This document shows, piece by piece, positions 27,532-35,014 of a DNA stretch of 64,000 bases. Location of the stretch: assembly GCA_964565925.1 (NCBI GenBank), contig CAZMGV010000002.1:342498-406497 (forward strand), given 5' to 3'. The stretch is from CAZMGV01 sp964565925 (GTDB taxonomy: Bacteria; JAGRBM01; JAHCIT01). The first letter of the stretch is position 1. Each line of letters starts with the position of its first letter. The notes below the pieces were generated by a model. That model saw nothing but the letters and a program-made list of their open reading frames with translations. It was not told where the DNA came from and made no database searches. The translations under genes were made by a program, and so were the position numbers.

Positions 27532-28098
27532 GTGAAAGACCGCCTCGGCATTATCTCTTCGGTCGTTGTAATGATCCTGGCGCAGTCTCCAGTGGCGATG
27601 GCGGATAGCGACTGCAGCGCACTGACAGGTGACGAAAAGGTTCTTCCAGGGGAACTCCTTCCAGAGGGAAGTGACGCATGGAAGCCGAGAGAATTACCAG
27701 CCAAAGGCGATCTCGCCCGAGAGATGGAGGAACTCGATTACGGCGACGAGTTGCCGGTTCTCCTTGGCATGGATCTGAACAATGACGGCAAAGAAGAGCT
27801 GTTTATTACCAGTCCGGGCGGGCGTTTGTGCGGAAGCGCCGGCTGCCCTTATGTCCTTCTCGATAGCGGCACGATGAAACGTATTGGGAAGTTCTTCGGA
27901 CATCTGGCGGTGCTGGATGAGCGCGTCAACAAATACCGGATCATCCAGTCGTACAGCCGATTAAGGGTGGACGCGACGAACCTGGACACTTGGGTATTTG
28001 ACGGAAAAGAGTTTCGTCTGGTCTCGCATGCAATTCTGGACCCCTGTGGATTTGAACAGTGGACGCGCCGGATCCGCAAAGCGGTGTCAGGCAAATAG
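27532..28098 (+). CDS. Secreted protein with an EF-hand/FG-GAP-like calcium loop
   Basis: 188 residues from GTG behind GGGGGAT. The cleavable signal peptide ends near SPVAMADSDC. A DxNxDGxEE loop (GMDLNNDGKEELF, about residues 81-93) resembles the calcium loop of VCBS/FG-GAP repeats. Four to six cysteines suggest disulfides. It contains no enzyme motif I recognise. It sits convergent with a small membrane protein. Confidence 0.75.
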   Translation: MKDRLGIISSVVVMILAQSPVAMADSDCSALTGDEKVLPGELLPEGSDAWKPRELPAKGDLAREMEELDYGDELPVLLGMDLNNDGKEELFITSPGGRLCGSAGCPYVLLDSGTMKRIGKFFGHLAVLDERVNKYRIIQSYSRLRVDATNLDTWVFDGKEFRLVSHAILDPCGFEQWTRRIRKAVSGK

Positions 28099-28138
28099 GG
28101 TCGAGGCAGGGCTTATTCACGGCGGGTCTTATTGCCGA

Positions 28139-28573
28139 TCATTGCACATTGGTGTCATCGAGCTGGCGGATGGCTAGCCGGCGGAAACACAGGCGGGCGA
28201 GCGGTAAGGTCACAAGAATTCCTCCGAGCTGAAACAAAGGGACCATCAGCAGCGCGATAGGCCCCTGTGCATCCGGGTGGAACCAAATGATGTCGGCCAG
28301 CAGCGTCAGGCCGCCAACTGTTACCAATGCAATTGAGGTAAAACTGCCCTGAGCTGCCGGGCGATCTCTGGAAAAGCACATTACAATCAGTAGCAATAAA
28401 GCGTATGGAGACATCAACCAGACGGAAAGAAGAAGGTCGGCCTTCAGCGACGTTGGCGACAACACCCTGATCATTGCCAGCGTCGCACCTGTCGCGAACA
28501 CAAGGACGGAATAGGAGAGATGCCTGAACATACTTCTGTTGTCATCGGCGGTTATTGAACGGTTCGCGCTCAT
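28139..28573 (-). CDS. Small four-helix membrane protein, unknown
   Basis: 144 residues with four hydrophobic segments (SYSVLVFATGATLAMIRVL; LLLSVWLMSPYALLLLIVM; SIALVTVGGLTLLADIIWF; ALLMVPLFQLGGILVTLPL) and a basic C-terminus. It has no recognisable family motif. The Shine-Dalgarno before the ATG at 28573 is weak, and an internal ATG at 28531 is possible. Confidence 0.6.
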   Translation of the reverse strand: MSANRSITADDNRSMFRHLSYSVLVFATGATLAMIRVLSPTSLKADLLLSVWLMSPYALLLLIVMCFSRDRPAAQGSFTSIALVTVGGLTLLADIIWFHPDAQGPIALLMVPLFQLGGILVTLPLARLCFRRLAIRQLDDTNVQ

Positions 28574-28630
28574 TTTCCGTTTAAAGCCTAACCGGTCAAC
28601 GGCACCGAATCAGACGGCAGGAGATATCTC

Positions 28631-29011
28631 TTGGTACTGGTTATTGCTACCATTAAAAAGATGCGCAAGTTCGCTAGCTGGCATTTGTTTCTCATTATCT
28701 TTGTCGGCGCGCTATTTTTCCTGCTGGCCGCGCTACCACTGGCCATCCCGGTTGAGAGAATTCTGCCGCCGCTCGCCGCTCCGCTGTTTTTCGGTGGACT
28801 GTTCGCCTGGTTTATCCCCGGTTTGCTTCTGAAATGGACGGGAGCCTTCACGTTCGTTGAATTCGGTGCAAAGCCTAACGGCTTTTGGGGATATGCAGCC
28901 GCTATTATTTTCTGGGCCGCTGTCTCAGGTCTCCTTGCGTGGCTATCTGCAAGATCTAAACGGACGCGACCTAAAACACACCCGCCGCCAGCTTCGTATA
29001 TTGATCCCTGA
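28631..29011 (+). CDS. Small membrane protein, unknown
   Basis: 126 residues from a TTG start 8 bp after AGGAGAT, or from the ATG at 28661. Three hydrophobic segments (LFLIIFVGALFFLLAALPL; APLFFGGLFAWFIPGLLL; AAAIIFWAAVSGLLAWL) are followed by a basic Pro-rich tail. It contains no known motif. It precedes the Sel1-like protein gene. Confidence 0.6.
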   Translation: MVLVIATIKKMRKFASWHLFLIIFVGALFFLLAALPLAIPVERILPPLAAPLFFGGLFAWFIPGLLLKWTGAFTFVEFGAKPNGFWGYAAAIIFWAAVSGLLAWLSARSKRTRPKTHPPPASYIDP

Positions 29012-29051
29012 TGTCCGTCGACATTCAGCCCAGTTCACGTTAGAAAAACAC

Positions 29052-30836
29052 ATGGCCCGACGTGTCCTGATCGCATCTCTTGTGATTGCTCTATGCATTC
29101 TCGCGGGGGAGACATTCGTCACCGGTGCGGCGATGTCGGTCAGCGGAGTGAGGGGCACCGACCGTCAGTTCTGGCTCGTCTATCTGGCGCTGATTGGCGC
29201 ACCGTATCTCCTTGCAGCTGTTCTTCTGCTTTCCAGGAAGCGGGGATACGGAATCGCCCTCGCTGGCGGAACAGCAGCGACGGCAATCGTCGCTCTCGGC
29301 CCATTCTCTGCCCTGACCATTCTTTTCGCCGGGTTTGCGATGGGGAACCGGGACCAGCTCTGGACGGTTTTCCTGCTGGCGCTCTTTGTGCTCGTGCAGA
29401 TTCCGGTCGCCGTCTCGTCTGTTATCGAATGGAGAAAACTCGTTCCCGTCGACCGGCCGGACAAGGGGCTCCCCGTCGGGATTCTTGGACCGGTCCTTTA
29501 TGCACTGATCCTGTTCGCAGGCGGAAAAGAGTCTATTGCCTACGGTGACCGGCGGACCCAGACGGCCTTCAGTAACCAGAACCAGGCGGGAACGGAACTT
29601 TCCGAGATTGTGGACTGCCTGAACCGGTTCCGGGGCATAAACCATGAAATTGGTTTCCCGGCGACGCTGGACGAGATCGCGGCGGGTAGTTCCCCATGCG
29701 TGAGTCCCGACCTGCTGAAAAACGGCCTCCCAGGGTACGACATCAGCTACTGGAGCGGCACCAAGTCGGAGTCTGGCTCCCGGGCTGTTTTTTCGCTCTG
29801 TGCCGCGCCCCGTACCGCCTGGAAAACCGGCTATCAGATTTATGTAGCGGACGAAATAGGTACACTGAGCGGTTTTGCGCCGCGCCCCGAAGACGCCGAC
29901 CGCTGGAGCTGTACTGATGTCTGGCGGTCCGAACCCAGAAGACTGATCAAGCACTGTGCCGTAAGCTTCGCCAGCGATCGGGGATTTTATCCGGCATCCC
30001 TCTCCGACCTTGGACCCGCCGGCTCCGGGTGCCTGACGGTTTCGCTCGACGGCCGGGAGGCCCGTATCGAGAGGGATTGGTACTCCGGCTCCAGCGGTGA
30101 ACCGGTGCAATATGTTGGTGTCCGGAACGCGACCGGCAAGATTAGCGGTTTCGAGATTCACTGGCGACAGTCACTGAAGGGCCGGGACATATACTGGATG
30201 TCCGACGAGAGCGGGCAGATTCACGTTTCCTCTAACCAACGGGCGGCCCGTTCTGACCCTGCCCCGACTGAACTTGAGAGACAGTTTGAAGAAGAAGAGA
30301 GAGCCCGTGCCGGAGAGATTGCGCGTCTGGAATCGGCCTGTGATGGAGGATCGCTGGTAGATTGCGATCGTCTTGCCCTGAAAACATATGATCCGGCGAT
30401 CCCTTCGAAAGCGGAAGGGTTGTGGACCCGGGCCTGTAACGGGGGACTACTCCGGAGCTGCCTGTATGTTCAGCCGGCACGGCGGGAAAAGGCACTGTTG
30501 CACCTCGTTTACGACCGGCAGGAATGCGAAACCCAAAATAAGGGAGACTGTTCCGAGCTGGACCAGATGGCCGAACGGGACCGGGACTGCCGCAAGGGAA
30601 ACCGAATCCAGTGCCGGGAGGTCGCCTATGACTACGAGTATCACCGGGACCGCGACTACGCGAACGAACTCTGGAATGTCGCCTGTAAAACGGGCGACCG
30701 GGAAAGTTGTTACCTTTACCAGGTCAGGGACGTCGAATTCGCCCAAGTGCTGGCATGGAAGAAACGCTGTCGGGCCGGTGACAAGGAGCCCTGTAGCTGG
30801 CTGGCCAAGCGGGTGAAGGAATTCCAGATCCCCTGA
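29052..30836 (+). CDS. Membrane-anchored protein with Cys-rich Sel1-like repeats
   Basis: 594 residues from the ATG of MARRVLIASLVIALC; the upstream extension overlaps the previous gene and lacks support. The first ~170 residues hold five or six hydrophobic helices. A middle periplasmic region follows, with LNRFRGINHEIGFPATLDEI and pseudopilin-like wording (GFYPASLSDLG). The C-terminal ~150 residues carry repeated cysteine pairs at Sel1-like spacing (ESACDGGSLVDCDRLAL; TRACNGGLLRSCLYV; NVACKTGDRESCYLY; RCRAGDKEPCSWLA), as in HcpA-type disulfide-linked solenoids. Such repeats mediate protein binding. The partner is unknown. Confidence 0.75.
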   Translation: MARRVLIASLVIALCILAGETFVTGAAMSVSGVRGTDRQFWLVYLALIGAPYLLAAVLLLSRKRGYGIALAGGTAATAIVALGPFSALTILFAGFAMGNRDQLWTVFLLALFVLVQIPVAVSSVIEWRKLVPVDRPDKGLPVGILGPVLYALILFAGGKESIAYGDRRTQTAFSNQNQAGTELSEIVDCLNRFRGINHEIGFPATLDEIAAGSSPCVSPDLLKNGLPGYDISYWSGTKSESGSRAVFSLCAAPRTAWKTGYQIYVADEIGTLSGFAPRPEDADRWSCTDVWRSEPRRLIKHCAVSFASDRGFYPASLSDLGPAGSGCLTVSLDGREARIERDWYSGSSGEPVQYVGVRNATGKISGFEIHWRQSLKGRDIYWMSDESGQIHVSSNQRAARSDPAPTELERQFEEEERARAGEIARLESACDGGSLVDCDRLALKTYDPAIPSKAEGLWTRACNGGLLRSCLYVQPARREKALLHLVYDRQECETQNKGDCSELDQMAERDRDCRKGNRIQCREVAYDYEYHRDRDYANELWNVACKTGDRESCYLYQVRDVEFAQVLAWKKRCRAGDKEPCSWLAKRVKEFQIP

Positions 30837-30856
30837 GAATGCATTGATTCATCTCG

Positions 30857-31306
30857 TCATGCAGGGTCCTGACGGTCCGTCGCTTCCATGACTCTGGCGA
30901 TTATTAATCCTTCGACAACCGAGCCGATCAGCAGAATGCCAAGTTCGACAGCCGCCAACGGCAGAGGTTCGCCGAGGAGCGTCACGTAGATGAACCATTC
31001 CTGAAACAGCCAGTACATAGCCCAGATCGTGAATCCCCATGCGATCCCCTTGGTTTTCCAGTCCGAGCCGGGAATCGATTCCCGAAGCGTCGCATACAGC
31101 CATCCGTGAATGGCCGAGAGCGCCACGAGCCCGGCGACCGACACGGGGATATTCCGGAGTGGCGTGATTTCACGGAACAGCTTGCTCTGACGTCCGGGGT
31201 CGTAGAGAAGTTCCCGAACCCAGCCAATGGAAAAAATACCACCTAATAAACCGTTACCGATAAATCCGCCGATCCATCCGGCGGCCAGTGCGCGAAGGTT
31301 TTTCAC
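30857..31306 (-). CDS. Four-helix membrane protein, unknown
   Basis: 149 residues from a GTG that overlaps the upstream stop (GTGA), so it is coupled to the 31303-32034 gene. Hydrophobic segments lie at AAGWIGGFIGNGLLGGIFSI, VAGLVALSAIHGWLYATL, GFTIWAMYWLFQEWFIYVTLL and VELGILLIGSVVEGLIIA. A longer open frame upstream is a shadow. Together with the next two genes it forms an operon of SDR, unknown and membrane protein. Confidence 0.65.
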   Translation of the reverse strand: MKNLRALAAGWIGGFIGNGLLGGIFSIGWVRELLYDPGRQSKLFREITPLRNIPVSVAGLVALSAIHGWLYATLRESIPGSDWKTKGIAWGFTIWAMYWLFQEWFIYVTLLGEPLPLAAVELGILLIGSVVEGLIIARVMEATDRQDPA

Positions 31307-32034
31307 AGATTCTCCTTTGCAGGGGTGCTGCTTACCCGGACATTTTCTAGTTCGATCCAGACGAGTGCAGGTGCTTTGAATACAAAGCTCCTGCCCAACC
31401 GAGGCGTCACCAGCCGCCTCGTATACAACCGGAGGCCGTTGGCAAGTTCGCTCTTCAGGCAGCGGTTCGCCGCGGTCGCCCATCTCCCAATGACGTTCGC
31501 CGTGTAGTCGTGCCGAAGAAGCTGACCTTCAGAAGTAAAGTGAAAAGACTGGTGACGGCTGTGGGTCGGGAGCCCGTCTGGAAAGATCGCGTCTAGGATA
31601 AAGCTGCCGTCACTCGTGTGCCGTTGGCTGATCTCCACGCCAGGGTCGGTCAGCAGCCACGGGAATGAGAGATAGTTCCAAAGCGCATAACCGCAGAAAT
31701 AAAGCAGGTCACCGGCATCCCACCGGAAGTTCCGGCTGAACCGGTCGAACGATCTTCGGGGAGACTCCCGTTCAATCACAACGTCGGATTCTGTCCGGAT
31801 CGACACGAAATCCGGGGTCCAGATTCCGGACGACCCCTGCTCCGGATAGTCGTCGATCCTGACGGTCCGCCGATGCGGTTCTACGCGGACACGCTTGCCT
31901 CTTAACCTTCCGCCCTGGAACCGGGACCGGAAGGCGAGCCCGTCGGTCGTCAGGGTTGCCTCCACCACTTCGCAGGAACCCCACCGCTCCATACCGCCGT
32001 GAACAGCCACGACTTCTCGTAACAACAGGTTCAT
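31303..32034 (-). CDS. Conserved-looking protein of unknown function
   Basis: 243 residues, no signal peptide, and beta-rich character (GGRLRGKRVRVEPHRRTVRI; SFHFTSEGQLLRHDY). The pattern of outer beta-strands with a central FPDGLPTHSRHQ loop is reminiscent of lipoprotein- or lipocalin-like carriers found beside SDRs, but that is only an impression. Its start overlaps the SDR stop by 4 bp (ATGA) and its end overlaps the membrane protein, giving a tightly coupled three-gene operon. Confidence 0.65.
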   Translation of the reverse strand: MNLLLREVVAVHGGMERWGSCEVVEATLTTDGLAFRSRFQGGRLRGKRVRVEPHRRTVRIDDYPEQGSSGIWTPDFVSIRTESDVVIERESPRRSFDRFSRNFRWDAGDLLYFCGYALWNYLSFPWLLTDPGVEISQRHTSDGSFILDAIFPDGLPTHSRHQSFHFTSEGQLLRHDYTANVIGRWATAANRCLKSELANGLRLYTRRLVTPRLGRSFVFKAPALVWIELENVRVSSTPAKENL

Positions 32035-32828
32035 GGATATCCGATATCCACCACGCGGCCGGCGAAGGCAGAGGCCGCATCTGTTGCGAGCAACGCGATG
32101 GCTCTGCCAGCATCTTCGAGGGTTAGCGGATGTCCGGAAACCTGGAGTCTCCGGATCCGCTCGGCGTATTCAGCGACCGGTATTCCCGCCGTGACGGCAT
32201 TGGCCGCCATCGTGAGCTGAATAGTCCGGGTCTCACCGATCGAATCCACACGGGCACAGACCACACGAATGCTCCGCGGGGCGTATTCGGCCGTCAAAAC
32301 CCGCGCGAGCCCTTCGACCGCGTCGCTGGCCGCAGTAATTCCCGCCATGTGGGGAATGGAATGGCGAGCAAGAGATGACGTCAGCAGAAGGATGACGCCG
32401 CCGTCTAATGGCATCCGCCGGGCTGCGAGACTTGAGGTCAGGAATTGCGATCCGGCGATCGTTTTTATGGTCGTGACGAACTGATCATATCTCAAGTCGG
32501 ACGCCGGAACCCCATATCCCGCGTCTACAGGAGAAACCCCGACACCGTTAAAGACAATATCAATACGCGGGATGAGTCGCTCGATCTTTCGCAGGTAATC
32601 TTCAACAGAGGCGGTATTGGTGGCATCCACAATATCCGTCGCGACCGTGCGCCCAAGAATCTTCTCAAGCCGCTTTGCCGCGAGTTCCAGCTGCCCCTCG
32701 TTCCTTGCTGAAAGGAATAATCGCGTACCAAGCCTGCCAAGCGACGCGGCAACTGCTTGCGAAATCTCCCCGGTTGCGGCAAAAATGACAGCATTCCGTC
32801 CTGCGAGTGGTAAACTTGTCTGACTCAT
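32031..32828 (-). CDS. Short-chain dehydrogenase/reductase
   Basis: 265 residues. The nucleotide-binding turn is NAVIFAATGEISQAVAASLG, a loose GxxxGxG variant. The active-site region is unusual: LLTSSLARHSIPHMAGITAASDAVEG has no Tyr-x3-Lys, with Ala-Gly-Ile-Thr-Ala at that place. It may be catalytically impaired or act as a binding protein. It heads the coupled operon and is divergent from the ECF sigma factor gene (61-bp gap). Confidence 0.82.
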   Translation of the reverse strand: MSQTSLPLAGRNAVIFAATGEISQAVAASLGRLGTRLFLSARNEGQLELAAKRLEKILGRTVATDIVDATNTASVEDYLRKIERLIPRIDIVFNGVGVSPVDAGYGVPASDLRYDQFVTTIKTIAGSQFLTSSLAARRMPLDGGVILLLTSSLARHSIPHMAGITAASDAVEGLARVLTAEYAPRSIRVVCARVDSIGETRTIQLTMAANAVTAGIPVAEYAERIRRLQVSGHPLTLEDAGRAIALLATDAASAFAGRVVDIGYP

Positions 32829-32889
32829 CGAACCGCCTGACAGCGTAGTGGCGCTATCACATATAAGACGTTCGAGGAGCCCGAAACGG

Positions 32890-33615
32890 ATGGAAGAAAA
32901 CAGCAGACAACTATATGAACGGCTCCGCCCGGAGCTGACTGCCTATCTTTGCCGTCTGGTGATCCGGCCGGCCGTCGCCGAAGAGCTCACACAGACGGCG
33001 TTCGTCCGATTCCTGGAGAGCCGGAATGGCCCGACCGAACCGCTGGAATCGGCGAGAGCGTGGCTGTTCCGCGTCGCCACGAACCTCGCTATTGACGAAC
33101 GGCGCAAACATTCCAGTTGGCGGGAAAACACAATGATGGATCTAAAAGCAGCAGCCGAGGCGGATGCAGGGTTTGTCGCGCGTTCCCAGGAACTGGCATC
33201 GACTCCGGAAACGGGTGCCATTGCGAAAGAACACCTCATCGCCTGCTTCGCCTGCGTGCTGCGGAACCTGCCGGAACAGAAGGCGGCTGCGCTTCTGCTC
33301 AAGGAGGTTCACGGATTTTCGCTGGCCGAATCGGCTAAAATCCTGAACGCCACGGAAAACCAGGTGAAGAACTGGCTGCAAGAGGCCCGTGGCTACATGG
33401 ACTCGAAATACCGGACCACCTGCGCGCTGATCACGAAGGAAGGCGTCTGCCATCAGTGCGTCGAACTGGACGGCTTCTTCCGTTCCAACCGGGGACGGCC
33501 CATCGAGGGCGGAGCGGATCACCTGGCGGAGCGGATCGAACTGATTAAGGCCGACCGTTCGAAGCCCTGGCGGAAATGGCACCGGATGATGTTCGGCTTG
33601 CTCGACAGTCTCTGA
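32890..33615 (+). CDS. ECF-type RNA polymerase sigma factor with a Cys-containing C-terminal extension
   Basis: 241 residues from the ATG after GAGGAGCCCGAAACGG. Region 2 is LTQTAFVRFLE...ARAWLFRVATNLAIDERRK. Region 4 is LRNLPEQKAAALLLKEVHGFSLAESAKILNATENQVKNWL. About 70 residues follow region 4, including TCALITKEGVCHQCVELDGFF, where a C-x(7)-C-x2-C cluster could bind zinc or sense redox state. The next gene encodes a membrane protein and could be its regulator, although it lacks a recognisable anti-sigma zinc motif. Confidence 0.88.
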   Translation: MEENSRQLYERLRPELTAYLCRLVIRPAVAEELTQTAFVRFLESRNGPTEPLESARAWLFRVATNLAIDERRKHSSWRENTMMDLKAAAEADAGFVARSQELASTPETGAIAKEHLIACFACVLRNLPEQKAAALLLKEVHGFSLAESAKILNATENQVKNWLQEARGYMDSKYRTTCALITKEGVCHQCVELDGFFRSNRGRPIEGGADHLAERIELIKADRSKPWRKWHRMMFGLLDSL

Positions 33616-33631
33616 ACTGAAAGGGAGCAAA

Positions 33632-34222
33632 TTGAAGATCACCACTGGCCCGGACGGTTCGCTCCTGCTCGAAGAAGGGCTGCCGGTTCTGCGCTGGTCG
33701 CTGCTTGCCGGCGCCGCAGGTCTGTCGGCCCATTGGGGAGATGCACTAAGCACTGGAACAGCGGAGACAGCGAAACTTCTCCTGGAAGGCGCCGCCGTCG
33801 GCTTCCTCCTCCTGTGCGGCCTACTGGTACAGGACTCCCGGTTCCAGTTCGATACGGCCAGGAAGATCCTGAGCTGGGAATCGCGCCGTCTGATCGGAAC
33901 GAAGCAGGGACAAATACCGTTCAGCGATATCCGGAAGGTAGCAGTTTTGAAACTGAGCCAGCGAGACGGGACTGCCGTCTCGATCTACTATCAGGTCATT
34001 TTGGTCACCGATGCGCTACAGCTCCGGCTCGGCAGCCGGGATCTGGACGAAACGGAAGCACTCCGGCTGGCCGAACCGGTGCATAAGGTTCTCGGCATAA
34101 TTGAACCGCCAAGCATCGCTATACCGGCGGAGATGGCGGAAGCCGGGACGAAAATCGATGCGATCAAAGCCCGACGGATGGCAACCGGAGAAACGCTTGA
34201 TGAGGTGAGTAAAGATCAGTAA
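33632..34222 (+). CDS. Membrane protein with PH-like cytoplasmic domain, ECF partner candidate
   Basis: 196 residues from TTG behind AAAGGGAGC, 16 bp after the sigma factor stop. Two hydrophobic helices (about residues 18-35 and 46-66) precede a beta-rich region (FQFDTARKILSWESRRLIGTKQGQIPFSDIRKVAV) of the type found in bacterial PH-like membrane proteins. It probably forms an operon with the sigma factor. It contains no enzymatic motif. Confidence 0.7.
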   Translation: MKITTGPDGSLLLEEGLPVLRWSLLAGAAGLSAHWGDALSTGTAETAKLLLEGAAVGFLLLCGLLVQDSRFQFDTARKILSWESRRLIGTKQGQIPFSDIRKVAVLKLSQRDGTAVSIYYQVILVTDALQLRLGSRDLDETEALRLAEPVHKVLGIIEPPSIAIPAEMAEAGTKIDAIKARRMATGETLDEVSKDQ

Positions 34223-34337
34223 CGAAGGTCGGAACACCGGATTGCCATGTACGTTCCTATTTCCTTCCACACACGCGTTTTTCCCTACAAAGGCTGTCGC
34301 CTTGCCAACATCAAGATAGATCCTGATAGTGAAATAA

Positions 34338-34437
34338 TTTGGCGGACAGCGGGGATGGTTTTCAACTTCGCTAAAGGGGTTCCCAGTTCGTTCCGGGCGA
34401 ACATGAAAAACCGATCGCCGAACTCCTCGTTGCATAG
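34338..34437 (+). pseudogene. Recombinase 3'-end fragment (copy 2 of 3)
   Basis: Bases 34386-34437 match the last ~52 bp of the intact recombinase gene, including the TAG stop. Further upstream only patches such as TTGGCGGACAGCGGGG are alike. No catalytic domain remains. It follows the PH-like membrane protein gene by about 115 bp, and that spacer shows no gene. Confidence 0.8.
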
Positions 34438-34699
34438 TTTCACTCAACTCCTCGCATTGATTCAGGAAAACCAGTCATCGCATATCCATGCTGGTAATGG
34501 GCTTTCGGTCTTTTTAAATCCCAGAACGGCATAGGGTGACTTTTCACTATAGAAGTCGTCGCACGACGATGATTTTCCTTAAGAGTCCCTACCCTCACTA
34601 CCCTAAAACCTTCTTTTTCAAGAGAATCAAAGAGTTGGTTGGAAACGCCGGGGTAGGGAGGGGGTAGTCACTGGGGGTCACCGGCTAGGGACGTGGTGG
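34386..34699 (+). repeat. Left copy of ~315-bp direct repeat (recombinase 3' end plus flank)
   Basis: The copy pairs with 63653-63968, with scattered substitutions and a few short indels. It contains a decayed version of the recombinase terminator, a TCGTCG-CA-CGACGA palindrome at 34556-34569, and a CCCTACCC/GGGTAGGG inverted repeat with runs of G near its end. The two copies delimit a ~29-kb block. No gene is seen in 34438-34948; the open frames there are short and unsupported. Confidence 0.9.
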
Positions 34700-34948
34700 A
34701 CAATCGAATTGCGTCGCCTCTGCTCGCAGATCGTCCTAGACAGTCATTGATAGGCCACAGGGTTGAGCAGCCCCTATTTTTTGGGCGTCAGGAATCGGAT
34801 CAAGCGATTCACAGTCGTCAGGATGCGGCATCTTCACAGAATACACCCAGAACACGGAATTCCGATAAAATACCGCATATTTACAAAAAAATGGCTGTGT
34901 AAAACCGTATCTTTCTGATATGTACGAGGTGTCCGCCTCAATAATCTC

Positions 34949-34976
34949 AATAATATCATAACTATTTGATATTATT
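34949..34976. promoter_or_regulatory. 28-bp perfect inverted repeat upstream of the RHS gene
   Basis: Arms AATAATATCA and TGATATTATT flank an 8-bp AT-rich spacer and end 38 bp before the GTG start of the RHS gene. The surroundings are AT-rich. It could be an operator or an RNA hairpin in the leader. Confidence 0.6.
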
Positions 34977-35014
34977 GCATCTATTTTGCCTTTCGAAGGC
35001 CGAGGAGTGCTCTG

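Noticed and set aside
34693..34902. 69-codon open frame before the RHS gene
   Set aside because: It begins inside the direct repeat end and has no ribosome site.
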